A DNA stretch of 64,000 nt from Ligilactobacillus faecis (GCF_029889745.1 NZ_CP123639.1:1407501-1471500); one strand, 5' to 3'. Counted from the first letter of the stretch, positions 10,514 to 22,693 are shown. Notes: generated by a model not told the origin, from the letters alone. A program made the numbers and translations.

Positions 10514-11581
10514 CTATTTAGAACGTGGACGAAGCAATGTCCAGCGTCTTGAGCGTTGAGACAGACGTTTGGTCGTGGCTTCAGTGATCGTTTTAGTATC
10601 GGGTAGAAAAGAAACATCAGTATCAATGACTCCAAATTTAACGCGCATCAAACTTTCGATCCGTTCTGCTAGATGATAGCTTTCTAAAATGTTCATATTC
10701 GCATCAACAACGATCACGACATCTAGTGTAACTAGATTTCCATTGTAGTGAGCTTTGAGTTCATCAACAGCACTTACTTCAGGCAAAGTGGCGATCGTTT
10801 GGCGAAAAGTTTCTTCAACTTTTGGATCAAAGTAATCAGCTAGATTCAAGCTACTTTCCATGAAGATCCGAGCCCCTGAATAAAGAATAAAGCCCCCAAC
10901 GATGATACTCGTTGCTCCATCGAGCCAATCAAGTTCAAAAAATAGCGCACCAGAGATCGAGATCAAAGTCCCGATACTGGTCAAGGCATCGCTCAAACTA
11001 TCTTGAGCCGAAGCGATCAAAGAGGCATTTTGTAATTTACGGCCAGCATGTTTGTTATAACGCCAAACTAAAAGCATGATCACACTTGCGATCAAGGCCC
11101 CGACTAAGGCGATCGGTTGAGGGACGACACGCTTAGCTGGATTTAAAAGGCCGACGATCCCGCTTACGATAACGCTCAGTGAGATCGCGATCATAACGAT
11201 CCCAGTTACTAAAGTAAAGATCGTTTCATAACGAAAGCGGGTAAATTGCACACGTTGATCATTGCCAGTCTTATGTAAAGACAGTTTTGGCATCGGAACG
11301 ACTCCGGCAATATCATCATCATCGATATCGCGCGCGATATGGATCCCGACCATCAAAAGGAGCGTTGAAATGATCCCTGATAAATTATTGAACGCGTCTG
11401 CTCGTAAAGTCTGAGAATGACTGAGTGAAGCTAAAAACCATTCAATGATCGAGATCAAAAGATAAGCTAAAATATTTACGCTCAGATGTCGCATCGCAAC
11501 GCTCAATTTATTTAGCTCATTTTTTTGGACTCGTTCCCAATCCTCATATTCTCGTTGAAGATGTTTGTTGATATCTTTCAT
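10514..11581 (-). CDS. Cation diffusion facilitator metal transporter
   Basis: A 355-residue CDF-family exporter of divalent metals (Zn, Mn, Co or Fe). It has a membrane domain of about six helices with RADAFNNLSGIIS (helix II metal motif) and SAQDSLSDALTS (helix V), then the cytoplasmic dimerisation domain (AHYNGNLVTLDVVIVVDANM). The N-terminal 40 residues are polar (NKHLQREYEDWERVQKNELNKL). The Asn-Asp/Asp-Asp metal motifs suggest Mn or Fe specificity, but that is inference. Its promoter region lies before the divergent trpS T-box. Confidence 0.9.
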   Translation of the reverse strand: MKDINKHLQREYEDWERVQKNELNKLSVAMRHLSVNILAYLLISIIEWFLASLSHSQTLRADAFNNLSGIISTLLLMVGIHIARDIDDDDIAGVVPMPKLSLHKTGNDQRVQFTRFRYETIFTLVTGIVMIAISLSVIVSGIVGLLNPAKRVVPQPIALVGALIASVIMLLVWRYNKHAGRKLQNASLIASAQDSLSDALTSIGTLISISGALFFELDWLDGATSIIVGGFILYSGARIFMESSLNLADYFDPKVEETFRQTIATLPEVSAVDELKAHYNGNLVTLDVVIVVDANMNILESYHLAERIESLMRVKFGVIDTDVSFLPDTKTITEATTKRLSQRSRRWTLLRPRSK

Positions 11582-11698
11582 GCGCTGATTCCCCTAATTG
11601 TTTTTTATTCAAATCAAAAACTAATTATAATTATAGTACAGAAAAGCGTAAAAAAGGTAGGACTTATCACGAGAACAAATATTTTCTAAGATAGATAG

Positions 11699-11727
11699 TT
11701 TACAATTGTTAAATTCTCGCTTACAAT
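11699..11727 (+). promoter_or_regulatory. Promoter of the trpS T-box transcript
   Basis: TTTACA, 17-base spacer, TACAAT; the only strong promoter upstream of the T-box. Confidence 0.75.
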
Positions 11728-11734
11728 AAGATTA

Positions 11735-11922
11735 AACTTCAAGTTGACGGTAAAAAGTAGTGTCCATCCAGAGAGACATCGGGAGCTGAAAAGGTGTCAG
11801 TGATACGAAGTGGATGTCAAGAGAAGACAAATGCATATCATTAAAAGAGCGGCATTTTTGCAAATTAGGTGGCACCACGGTAACTCGTCCTAATATCCTT
11901 AGGGGTATTAGGACTTTTTTAG
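11735..11922 (+). promoter_or_regulatory. T-box leader, Trp-specific, with attenuator
   Basis: A T-box RNA senses uncharged tRNA and prevents termination. Seen: stem I landmarks AGAGAG (11770) and GGAGCTGAAAAGGT, a specifier loop GAAGTGGATG with codon TGG (Trp) at 11811-11813, the T-box core AGGTGGCACCACGG at 11867-11880, and a terminator GTCCTAATA/TATTAGGAC followed by T6 ending at 11921. The specifier fits the downstream trpS. Confidence 0.93.
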
Positions 11923-11951
11923 CGTCTTTAGTTTAAGAAAGGAAGATTTAG

Positions 11952-12968
<1,017 letters not shown>

Positions 12969-12975
12969 GCGCGTT

Positions 12976-13023
12976 AAAAAGTTTTGAGCAAGAAAAAATT
13001 TTCATTTAGCTCAAAGCTTTTTT
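12976..13023 (+). terminator. Terminator of trpS
   Basis: AGTTTTGAGC / GCTCAAAGCT stem with an A/T-rich loop and a T7 tail. Confidence 0.75.
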
Positions 13024-13092
13024 TGTTTGATTAATACTTGCTTAGAGTAATATGATAGAATAAGAATAATTATCGATAGGTAGGTGTTGAAA

Positions 13093-14025
13093 GTGAAAAC
13101 TTTAGTAATGCTTGATTTTGGGTCTAATTCGACCCGCATCTCGATCAATCGGATCGAAAAGGATGGAACTTTCACGGAAATTAAGCGAGCTAAGGAAATG
13201 ACTCGTTTAGCTGAAGGCATGGGAAAACCCGATGGTCGGAAAGTATTGCAAGAAAGTGCGATCGCACGAACGATCGAAGCTTTATTGAAATTTAAAAAGA
13301 TGTATCGTGATCTACCAAATGTGAGCGTTCATGGGATCGCAACTGCAGCTGTGCGGGAAGCTGAAAATAGTGAGGCCTTTTTAGAAAAAGTCAAAGCTGT
13401 TACTGGAGTAGATGTCGAGGTTCTTTCAGGAAATGCTGAAGCATATTATGATTACGTAGCGGTCGTTAGATCACTTGATATTGAAGATTGTGTGATCTGT
13501 GATATGGGTGGAGGCAGCTTTGAGTTGATCGTTGTACGTGAAAAGAAGGCACAAAACTATGTCTCTATTCCATATGGAGCGGTCAGTTTATCAGAAAAAT
13601 TCAATTTAAAAGACAAAGTGAGTGCCCGTGATCTCTTTTCTTTTTACCGTTTTTTGAATTTCAAATATCACCAATTGCCGTGGTTAGAAGAAGGCAAGCG
13701 TCTACCACTCGTTTTACTTGGTGGGGCAAGTCGGACAGTAGCGCGACAAGAGCTTTTACGTATCGGTGAAAATGATCTTCGGCAGATCCATGGACTGAAA
13801 ATGTCTGCTTATATGTTTTTAGGTACGTATACTGATTGGTTGAGCAAAGATGCCACTCAGCGACGCGCGCTCTTAGGACCCGAAGAAGCAGCGCGGGCAG
13901 ATATCATTTTAGGTGGTCTGACACCATTAGCCTTTTTAGTCGAATATTTGCGCACTCCAGAGTTGATCTTTTCGGAAAGTGGCGTGCGTGAAGGGGTTTT
14001 GTATAGCATGATGGAACAAAAGTAA
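13093..14025 (+). CDS. Exopolyphosphatase / (p)ppGpp phosphohydrolase-like protein (Ppx/GppA family)
   Basis: About 310 residues of the ASKHA fold Ppx/GppA family, which degrade polyphosphate or pppGpp. The phosphate-1 motif is LDFGSNSTRISI at the N-terminus and the phosphate-2 motif is ICDMGGGSFELIVV near 140; GGASRTVARQ near 220 is the adenosine-type motif. The GTG at 13093 is chosen because AGGTAGGTG lies six bases upstream, while the GTG at 13084 is part of that SD. No polyphosphate kinase is adjacent. Which of the two activities dominates cannot be read. Confidence 0.85.
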   Translation: MKTLVMLDFGSNSTRISINRIEKDGTFTEIKRAKEMTRLAEGMGKPDGRKVLQESAIARTIEALLKFKKMYRDLPNVSVHGIATAAVREAENSEAFLEKVKAVTGVDVEVLSGNAEAYYDYVAVVRSLDIEDCVICDMGGGSFELIVVREKKAQNYVSIPYGAVSLSEKFNLKDKVSARDLFSFYRFLNFKYHQLPWLEEGKRLPLVLLGGASRTVARQELLRIGENDLRQIHGLKMSAYMFLGTYTDWLSKDATQRRALLGPEEAARADIILGGLTPLAFLVEYLRTPELIFSESGVREGVLYSMMEQK

Positions 14026-14062
14026 AAAAACCTTGTTGAGTCAGCGACTCGACAAGGTTTTT
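14024..14062. terminator. Bidirectional terminator between ppx and the solute-binding protein gene
   Basis: AAAAAACCTTGTTGAGTC / GACTCGACAAGGTTTTTT: A run on one side and T run on the other, so it serves the two convergent genes. Confidence 0.88.
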
Positions 14063-14841
14063 TACTTGAGTGAAAGGTCTTGGGTGAAATACTTTTGTGA
14101 AAGTGAACTTAATTGCCCCGTTTCTCTAAGCTCAGAAACTACATCTTCAATGCGATCAGCAAGCTTTTTATTGTGGTAAGTAGCAAAAACGATCTGTTCA
14201 GAAGTAAGTTCTGGCGCCTTTATCTGTTTAAACTGGTGGGCTAGGAGCTTTTTATCAGTTTGTGAGGTTTCTTTTTGTCGTTGGGGGCGAGTTGCTAAAA
14301 AATATTGGTAACGGTTATCATCAAGGACGCCAGCTTGGATCTGTTTGTCATCTAAAGCTTTGACTAAAGCCATGATATTTGGATAAGCAGTAACTTTTAG
14401 GCCTATATCTTGTAACAAAGCTGTTTGCACTCCAGGAGAGACGACGCCAACTTTTTTATGTTCAAGTTTTTCCAGATTTTTGACTTTACTGTCATTTAGT
14501 GTGAATAAAACGTTTCTTGGATAAAGAACGGTACTTGAAAGCGTCATTGATGTGGTAAATAATGATCGATCGCTTAAAGCAAGCTGGACTTGTTTGTTTT
14601 TTAAGGCAGCATCTAGTTGTTTGGCTGAAGTATATGTTTTGATCTTGATCTTTTGGTCAAGTTCGGTCTGTAATTTCTGTGTCATTTCTCGATAAAAACT
14701 AAGATTACCGTTATTGCGCGTATAAGGCGCATCGTTTTTTAAGATCCCTAAAGTCAAAGGTGCTGAAGCTTGGACTTGTTTAGGGCTTAAAAAAAATATG
14801 CTTAAAAGTAAGCTGATAATAAGCGCTAATGATTTCTTCAT
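14062..14841 (-). CDS. Extracellular solute-binding protein, family 3 (amino-acid type)
   Basis: 259 residues. The Sec signal peptide is KKSLALIISLLLSIFFLSPKQVQASA, cleaved probably after QASA. It is followed by a bilobed family-3 binding fold (LTLGILKNDAPYTRNNGNLSFYREMTQKL, LEKLEHKKVGVVSPGVQTALLQ, GVLDDNRYQYFL). No lipobox cysteine is present, which is unusual for a Gram-positive binding protein. No permease or ATPase gene is adjacent, so it is an orphan or an HAMP/sensor partner whose ligand is unknown. GAGGAT precedes the ATG. Confidence 0.75.
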   Translation of the reverse strand: MKKSLALIISLLLSIFFLSPKQVQASAPLTLGILKNDAPYTRNNGNLSFYREMTQKLQTELDQKIKIKTYTSAKQLDAALKNKQVQLALSDRSLFTTSMTLSSTVLYPRNVLFTLNDSKVKNLEKLEHKKVGVVSPGVQTALLQDIGLKVTAYPNIMALVKALDDKQIQAGVLDDNRYQYFLATRPQRQKETSQTDKKLLAHQFKQIKAPELTSEQIVFATYHNKKLADRIEDVVSELRETGQLSSLSQKYFTQDLSLK

Positions 14842-15169
14842 TGTATATTATCCTCAAAATAAAACTGCTTTTGGCAGGACATGAGTGTCCTTAGTACTAG
14901 AATCAAGTGCTCGCATATTTATGCATTACGAGCCTGTTTCTATCTTATCACAGATCTTCAATGAGGAGGGTGCTCGAACCTTGGATGAAGCGCTTTAAAA
15001 AAGATAAAAAAATTTTTAGAAGGTAAACAAATTTATAAGTGAGCAATTCATACCAAGATCTTATTTTGGCCAGTTTGTTATCTAGCTATTGCTAAAAGAA
15101 CTTTTAGCAGCATCTGAGCAGTAGTCGTGTATAATGGAAAGTGATAAATCTTGATAAAGGATGTTAGTG
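14842..15169. other. Intergenic region between divergent solute-binding protein gene and mvaA
   Basis: Holds the mvaA -10 element (TATAAT at 15130) and an SD AAAGGA at 15156-15161. A GGAGGG near 14963 is followed only by ORFs of 6 to 14 codons. Nothing else is recognised. Confidence 0.5.
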
Positions 15170-16438
15170 ATGGAAGGTTTTGAAAAATATTATCAAAAAG
15201 ATCATCAGACGCGTTTAGATATTTTAAAACAAAAAAAATATTTAGACCAAACGCAACTCGATAAATTACAGGCTAGTGCAAGTGAAGTCAAGATCAGTGA
15301 TGCAATGATCGAAAATTTTATCACTGAATATCATTTGCCTGAAGGTCTGGCTTTAAATTATGTGGTCGACGGGCAAGAATACTTGATCCCTTTTGTTACA
15401 GAAGAACCTTCAGTGGTCGCAGCTGCTAGCCATGGAGCAGCTTTAGTCAAACAAGCTGGTGGTTTTAAGACAACAGTCACTGAGAGATTGATGATCGGAC
15501 AGATCATTTTAGAAAACGTCGTTCATCCTGAGCAAGTTGCGTCTTTCTTAGAGAGTCAAGCCGAAAAATTATTGGCTTTAGCTAATGCAGCGCATCCTTC
15601 GATCGTCAAACGTGGTGGCGGAGCGCAAGCACTAAAAGTGCGAGTTTTAGCACCTGATCTGATCTCACTTGATTTGATCGTTGATGTCAAAGAAGCGATG
15701 GGCGCCAATATGTTGAATACGATGCTTGAAGCATGTGCGACCTATTTACAAACGAAATTAGGACTTGATGTTTTGATCAGTATCTTATCAAATTATGCGA
15801 CGCGTTGTTTAGCTAAAGCAACATGTGCGCTACCAGTCGAGCTCTTAACTCGAAATGGGCTATCTGGCGCAAAGATCGCGCAAAAGATCGCAACCGCAAG
15901 CCGAGTTGCCCAACTTGATCCTTATCGAGCAACGACGCATAATAAAGGGATCATGAATGGGATCGATGCAGTCGTTTTAGCAAGTGGCAATGATTGGCGC
16001 GCGATCGAAGCAGGCGCGCATGCTTATGCAGCCCGTGACGGTCAATATCGAGGCTTGAGTACATGGATCGTTAAAGACGATATTTTATACGGTGAACTCG
16101 AACTTCCATTACCATTAGGAACAGTTGGTGGTTCGATCGGGATCGTTCCGTTAGTCAAAATAAACCAGCAGCTTTTACGCTTAAAAGATGCTCGTCAATT
16201 AGAAGCGATCGTAGCGGCAGTTGGTCTCGGACAAAACTTAGCAGCTCTTTATGCTTTAGTAACTGATGGGATCCAAAAGGGGCATATGCGCTTACAGCTA
16301 AAGAGCTTGGCTTTAAGTGTTGGTGCAACTAAAGCCGAATTAGAGCCAGTCGTCTCACGCTTAGAAGCATTACAAGCGCGCGACCAAGCGACCGCTAAAA
16401 AAGTATTAGAAGAATTGAGGAATAAGCAAAGTGAATGA
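15170..16438 (+). CDS. mvaA: Hydroxymethylglutaryl-CoA reductase, class II (mevalonate pathway)
   Basis: About 422 residues. It reduces HMG-CoA to mevalonate, the committed step of isoprenoid synthesis in Gram-positive cocci and lactobacilli. Class II features are seen: EGLALNYVVDGQEYLIP-like N-terminus (PEGLALNY), EEPSVVAAASHGAAL, VDVKEAMGANMLNTMLE near 180, NKGIMNGIDAV and GTVGGSIG. The ATG at 15170 is preferred over the ATG at 15161 because AAAGGA overlaps the latter. The last eight bases overlap the next gene. The pathway matters because an ispE homologue of the alternative MEP route is also present at 34382. Confidence 0.95.
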   Translation: MEGFEKYYQKDHQTRLDILKQKKYLDQTQLDKLQASASEVKISDAMIENFITEYHLPEGLALNYVVDGQEYLIPFVTEEPSVVAAASHGAALVKQAGGFKTTVTERLMIGQIILENVVHPEQVASFLESQAEKLLALANAAHPSIVKRGGGAQALKVRVLAPDLISLDLIVDVKEAMGANMLNTMLEACATYLQTKLGLDVLISILSNYATRCLAKATCALPVELLTRNGLSGAKIAQKIATASRVAQLDPYRATTHNKGIMNGIDAVVLASGNDWRAIEAGAHAYAARDGQYRGLSTWIVKDDILYGELELPLPLGTVGGSIGIVPLVKINQQLLRLKDARQLEAIVAAVGLGQNLAALYALVTDGIQKGHMRLQLKSLALSVGATKAELEPVVSRLEALQARDQATAKKVLEELRNKQSE

Positions 16439-17384
16439 AGTAGAACTTAGTCAAACAACAAAGGAATTGATCCAAGAAGTCGAAAAAAAGATCCAAGCCC
16501 CGCTCGAACTCGAATTTAGAGATAAAGCAGTAGGCTATTTACGTCATGATCAAGCACAACATTACTTACATGGAGGCAAATTAAAGGTCGAAGTTTATGA
16601 TAAAACGGCCCCAGATTACACGATCACACATGAATTGCTCCACTTTTTACTTTTATTAGAACAAACGCCTAAGATCGCTTTCAATTTGACGACAGGAAAG
16701 ATCGAAAGAGATCATAAGTTTATGCTGGCTGGCGTTGAATTATACGATACCGTCTTGCATTTTAAAGTCTATGAGCGCCAACGTGAGCTTGCAGTCATCA
16801 CAGATGAGATCGAAGAACTTTATTTTAAAGGGCTCTTGGCAGTTTTAGAACCTGAGCCCCGAGAAAGCCGCGATCAATGGATGGTTCTTAGAACGTTGAC
16901 GTTATTAGATGCGCTTGTCTTTTTTAAAGATCAACAAGCAAGCGTTTTGCCTAAATTGCAAGAGCTTTATCCACAAGCGACCGCTGCAGCCCAAAAACTT
17001 TACGCTCTTTTGACAGAAAAGAAACTTGAGACTGCCTTTGAATTAAGGCGGGCAGTTGTCCGACTTTGGAAAGCTTTTGATGAACAATTGCGCGCTTGGC
17101 AACTTTTACCGATGCAGTTGAATGATTTTATCACTTTGACACCTGTTTTGAGTGCCCGCCAATTGCGGTTGCCAGTCAATAGTTTATTTGAATTCTATCA
17201 CTCACCTTGGCAAGAAAATCTCGAATTTACTTCGGCGTACATCGGAAGAGCAAAAGTTGATCAACAAAATACTTTTGTTTTGCCAACTCCAAAAGAGGAA
17301 GCCAAAACATATTTCCAAAAGCTCTACTCTTTGTCGACAAAAGAGCTTTTAGAACGATTAGGGATCGAATATCTCGTCCGTTAA
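16431..17384 (+). CDS. Uncharacterised protein with HELLH motif (annotated IpaB/EvcA family in lactobacilli)
   Basis: A 317-residue soluble protein with no signal peptide or membrane helix. I recall similar proteins carrying the vague label IpaB/EvcA in lactobacilli; no function is established. Residues near 66-70 read HELLH inside YTITHELLHFLLLLEQTP, which fits the HExxH zinc-protease helix. A conserved Asp/Glu-rich region follows (RDHKFMLAGVELYDTVLHFKVYE). The GTG start overlaps the mvaA end by eight bases, implying co-translation. The motif makes a peptidase plausible, but two-motif matches of this kind can be chance. Confidence 0.6.
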   Translation: MNEVELSQTTKELIQEVEKKIQAPLELEFRDKAVGYLRHDQAQHYLHGGKLKVEVYDKTAPDYTITHELLHFLLLLEQTPKIAFNLTTGKIERDHKFMLAGVELYDTVLHFKVYERQRELAVITDEIEELYFKGLLAVLEPEPRESRDQWMVLRTLTLLDALVFFKDQQASVLPKLQELYPQATAAAQKLYALLTEKKLETAFELRRAVVRLWKAFDEQLRAWQLLPMQLNDFITLTPVLSARQLRLPVNSLFEFYHSPWQENLEFTSAYIGRAKVDQQNTFVLPTPKEEAKTYFQKLYSLSTKELLERLGIEYLVR

Positions 17385-17409
17385 TTTTTAAATAAAGAAG
17401 GTCAAAATA

Positions 17410-17907
17410 ATGGATCATAAAAATTTTAAATATCCAGATACAAAGGCCCATGAATTTGTTGTGGCCCGTTTAAAAGAGCGCGGTGTCAGTTTAGATGATC
17501 TAGCTCAGCTCGTCTATGAGACGCAAAAAGATTATGAACCAAAGCTCACGCTAGAAGAATGCCAAAAAGAGATCAACGATGTGATGTATAAACGTGAACT
17601 ATTGAATAATGCGATGGTCATGTTAGAACTTGATCGTTTGACTGAAGCGGGGCAGGTCAAACAACCATTAGCAGATATCATTCGTTATGATTCAGGCGTT
17701 TTTGGCGTTGATGAGACATTAGCTTTGCAGATCGCTAATATTTATGGCACGATCGGGGCGACCAATTTTGGATATTTTGATCGCGTAAAATCAGGGATCA
17801 TCAAGCACTACGATACACGACCAGATCACGTAAATACGTTTATCGATGATCTTTTAGCAGCGATCGTCGCTGCAGCTTGTGGTAAGATCGCACACAAATA
17901 CGCCTAA
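17410..17907 (+). CDS. pgpA: Phosphatidylglycerophosphatase A-family protein
   Basis: 165 residues matching the PgpA/YutG family of Gram-positives. In the family this domain dephosphorylates phosphatidylglycerophosphate or acts in related lipid metabolism. Blocks seen: ELLNNAMVMLELDRLTE, PLADIIRYDSGVFGVDETLALQIANIYGTIGATNFGYFDR and VNTFIDDLLAAIVAAACGKIAH. It follows the HELLH gene by 25 bases and probably ends the mvaA operon, since a terminator-like palindrome follows. Confidence 0.82.
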   Translation: MDHKNFKYPDTKAHEFVVARLKERGVSLDDLAQLVYETQKDYEPKLTLEECQKEINDVMYKRELLNNAMVMLELDRLTEAGQVKQPLADIIRYDSGVFGVDETLALQIANIYGTIGATNFGYFDRVKSGIIKHYDTRPDHVNTFIDDLLAAIVAAACGKIAHKYA

Positions 17908-17926
17908 AAACAGGATTTTTTATTGA

Positions 17927-17953
17927 GAACAGCTAATATTAGCTGTTTTGTTA
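17927..17953 (+). terminator. Probable terminator after pgpA
   Basis: Perfect palindrome AACAGCTAAT/ATTAGCTGTT followed by TTGTT. Confidence 0.55.
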
Positions 17954-18018
17954 TGGTATACTGATTTTATTGAAAAATTGACGATAAACTCGGGATCATT
18001 TATTAAATAAGAGTTTAA

Positions 18019-20064
<2,046 letters not shown>

Positions 20065-20070
20065 AAAAAC

Positions 20071-20104
20071 ACAGGCACATGGCACTCCCGTGTGCCTGTT
20101 ATAT
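20071..20104 (+). terminator. Terminator-like hairpin after metG
   Basis: ACAGGCACA/TGTGCCTGT stem with an imperfect T tail (TATATT). It is probably partial, since tatD begins 15 bases later. Confidence 0.6.
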
Positions 20105-20119
20105 TATGGAAAGGAAAAA

Positions 20120-20893
20120 ATGATGGAGATCTTTGATTCGCATACACATATCAATGGCCCAGAGTTTAAAGATGATCTTTTTGATGTGATCGTACGCGCG
20201 AAAGCTCTTGATGTGACTTCGATGTTACTTGTCAGTTATGATCGTTTGAGCACAGAGCAAATGCTTGCGTTGATCACAAAATACCCAACTTTATACGGTG
20301 CTCTTGGTTGCCACCCTGAAAGTGCCTCAAGTTATGATCAGGAGTTTGAGCGTTTTCTACGACAAACGTTAGCCCATCCCAAAGTCAAAGCTTTAGGTGA
20401 GGTCGGACTCGATTATCATTGTGAGGTCTCTAAAAAGCTCCAGCGTCAAGTCTTTGAAAAGCAGATCGCATTGGCACATGAATTGAACTTACCACTTGTG
20501 ATCCATGATCGCGATGCGATCGCTGATTGCTATGCGATCTTAAAAGGTGCTGATATCCAAAAAATCGGTGGGATCATGCATAGTTTCAATGGGGATGCAA
20601 CTTGGGCCGAAAGATTTTTAGAGTTAGGGATGGAACTGTCATTTAGTGGAGTCGTAACGTTTGGAAATGCTAAAGAAGTCAAAGAAGCAGCTTTAGTGAC
20701 GCCACTAGAGCACCTCTTAGTTGAAACTGACGCTCCTTATTTAACGCCACAACCGTTTCGTGGTATGATCAATGAACCCGCAATGACACGTTATACTTTA
20801 GAATTTCTTGCTAAACAACGTGAGCTTGCGCCAACTAAATTAGCTCAGATCACTAAACAAAATGCAGAAAGGGTATTGAAGATCAATGACTGA
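20120..20893 (+). CDS. TatD-family metal-dependent hydrolase
   Basis: 257 residues of the TatD TIM-barrel DNase family. Motifs: FDSHTHINGPEF (metal ligands HxH), GCHPESA, ALGEVGLDYH, LVIHDRDA, GIMHSFNG and LVETDAPYLTP. The family has 3'-exonuclease activity on DNA. AAGGA lies just upstream of the ATG pair at 20120/20123. The 3' end overlaps rnmV by eight bases, and the metG-tatD-rnmV-rsmA order is widespread in Firmicutes. Confidence 0.93.
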   Translation: MMEIFDSHTHINGPEFKDDLFDVIVRAKALDVTSMLLVSYDRLSTEQMLALITKYPTLYGALGCHPESASSYDQEFERFLRQTLAHPKVKALGEVGLDYHCEVSKKLQRQVFEKQIALAHELNLPLVIHDRDAIADCYAILKGADIQKIGGIMHSFNGDATWAERFLELGMELSFSGVVTFGNAKEVKEAALVTPLEHLLVETDAPYLTPQPFRGMINEPAMTRYTLEFLAKQRELAPTKLAQITKQNAERVLKIND

Positions 20894-21455
20894 AAAAATG
20901 AAGCTCCGTGAAGTTATCGTTGTTGAAGGAAAAGATGATACAAAGCGGATCAATTTAGCGGTTAATGCCGATACTTTAGAAACAAGAGGCTCAGCGATCA
21001 GTGATGAAACTTTAGCACAGATCGAAGAACTGCATGATAAACGTGGAGTGATCGTGTTTACCGATCCTGATTTTTCAGGGGAAAAGATCCGTAAGATCAT
21101 TCAAGAAGCTGTTCCAGGTGTTAAACATGCTTTTTTAAATAAACGCGATGCAACTCCAGATCATAAGGGGAGTTTAGGGGTCGAACATGCTTCACCAGAA
21201 GCGATCCGCGAAGCTTTACGGAATCTGTATACAGAAGAACCAGATGCTCTTCCTGTGATCAGTCAACAAGAGCTTCTGGAAGCTAACTTGATCTCAGGTC
21301 CAAGAGCCAAGATCAGGCGCCGTCTTCTAGGCGAATATTTACGGATCGGATATGTTAACGGAAAGCAGCTCTATAAACGGCTCAATCTTTTCCAGATCAC
21401 TTCCGCCCAATTTAAAGAAGCACTGGACTATGTCAATAAACATGAAAAAGAATAG
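20886..21455 (+). CDS. rnmV: Ribonuclease M5
   Basis: A 189-residue Toprim-domain RNase that matures the 5S rRNA precursor. Toprim motifs: VVEGKDDTKRINLAV near 10-25, VIFTDPDFSGEKIRK near 55-70. The C-terminal part (ISGPRAKIRRRLLGEYLRIGYVNGKQLYKRLNLF) is the M5-specific domain. It is translationally coupled to tatD and followed after 13 bases by rsmA. Confidence 0.95.
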   Translation: MTEKMKLREVIVVEGKDDTKRINLAVNADTLETRGSAISDETLAQIEELHDKRGVIVFTDPDFSGEKIRKIIQEAVPGVKHAFLNKRDATPDHKGSLGVEHASPEAIREALRNLYTEEPDALPVISQQELLEANLISGPRAKIRRRLLGEYLRIGYVNGKQLYKRLNLFQITSAQFKEALDYVNKHEKE

Positions 21456-21468
21456 AGAGGATGAGTTT

Positions 21469-22365
21469 ATGAGTAATGAGATACCAGCGATCGCTTCCCC
21501 GGCACGAACAAGGGCGATCATGGAAGCTTATGGTCTAACTTTTAAAAAGAGTTTAGGTCAAAATTTTTTAACTGATATCAATATTTTAAATAAGATCGTT
21601 GCAGCAGCCGAGGTCACATCTGAAGATGATGTGATCGAGATCGGTCCAGGGATCGGAGCCTTGACTGAACAATTAGCTAAAAAGGCCCATCAAGTGTTAG
21701 CACTTGAGATCGATACACGGTTATTGCCGGTATTAGCTGAAACGTTAGCTCCATACGATAATGTGCAAGTCGTTCATCAAGATGTTTTGCAAGCTGATTT
21801 AAAAGCGTTGATCGCTAAACATTTTGATGGAAAGCATAACTTGAAGATCGTAGCTAATTTACCATACTATATTACGACGCCGATCATTTTACATCTATTA
21901 GAGACAAAGATCGATTTTGAAAGGATCGTCGTGATGATGCAAAAAGAAGTTGCTGACCGTTTAGCGGCTACACCAGGAACAAAGGATTACGGTTCTTTAT
22001 CAGTGGCTGTCCAATATGAAATGGCAGCTAAAGTGGCTTTTATCGTACCTAAGACAGTCTTTATCCCACAACCAAAAGTCGATTCAGCGATCATCGTTTT
22101 AGAGAAAAAACAAGTCAAAGAGTATGAACCGCTAGATGAAGCTTTCTTTAATAAAATGGTCAAGGGCATCTTTTTGCACCGGCGAAAGAGTTTATGGAAC
22201 AACTTGCAAGGTTTTTATGGTAAGACACCTGCGATCAAAGAAAAATTGGCACATGCTTTAGGAAAAGCGCAGATCGAACCTGGGATCCGTGCTGAAAAAT
22301 TATCGATCGCACAAATGGTTGCTTTGGCTGATGCCTTAGTTAGTGAAAAAATCAATGAGAATTAA
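21469..22365 (+). CDS. rsmA: 16S rRNA dimethyladenosine transferase (KsgA/RsmA)
   Basis: 298 residues. It dimethylates two adenosines in the 3' hairpin of 16S rRNA. SAM-binding motif IEIGPGIGALTEQLA near 55, catalytic NLPYYITTPI near 130. The ATG at 21469 has GAGAGGA eight bases upstream; longer in-frame extensions run back into rnmV and are not supported. It is the last of the metG block and is followed by veg with a separate promoter region. Confidence 0.96.
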   Translation: MSNEIPAIASPARTRAIMEAYGLTFKKSLGQNFLTDINILNKIVAAAEVTSEDDVIEIGPGIGALTEQLAKKAHQVLALEIDTRLLPVLAETLAPYDNVQVVHQDVLQADLKALIAKHFDGKHNLKIVANLPYYITTPIILHLLETKIDFERIVVMMQKEVADRLAATPGTKDYGSLSVAVQYEMAAKVAFIVPKTVFIPQPKVDSAIIVLEKKQVKEYEPLDEAFFNKMVKGIFLHRRKSLWNNLQGFYGKTPAIKEKLAHALGKAQIEPGIRAEKLSIAQMVALADALVSEKINEN

Positions 22366-22456
22366 CCTATAATTGTTGAAGTGAATCTTTGAGTGTGGTA
22401 TAATTGCGTTTTTTGGAAATTTATGTTACAATTGCACTCACAGAGGGGTGAAGCGC

Positions 22457-22693
22457 ATGCCAACATCATTATTAAAAATCAAGAGCAAGCTCGACAATTG
22501 TATTGGCGCTGGTTTAACGGTAACGTCGCATGTTGGACGTAAAAAAGTTACAAAACGTCATGGGATCTTGCGGGAAACGTTTCCTGCGGTCTTTATCGTT
22601 GAATTAAGTCACGAAGAAAATGCCGTTGAACGTGTTTCCTATAGTTATACCGATGTTTTGACGAATAATATCATTTTGGATTTTGATAATTGA
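22457..22693 (+). CDS. veg: Veg protein (DUF1021)
   Basis: A 78-residue Veg-family protein. Conserved core IKSKLDNCIGAGLTVTSHVGRKKVTKRHGILRETFPAVFIVEL. In Bacillus subtilis Veg stimulates biofilm matrix gene expression; here that role is only family knowledge. The ATG at 22457 follows AGAGGGG; the GTG at 22448 is too close to it. Its position just after rsmA is the usual one in Firmicutes. Confidence 0.92.
   Translation: MPTSLLKIKSKLDNCIGAGLTVTSHVGRKKVTKRHGILRETFPAVFIVELSHEENAVERVSYSYTDVLTNNIILDFDN

Noticed and set aside
14950-15000. GGAGGG followed by short frames upstream of mvaA
   Set aside because: The frames are only 6 to 14 codons and lack a terminator or conservation that I can judge.
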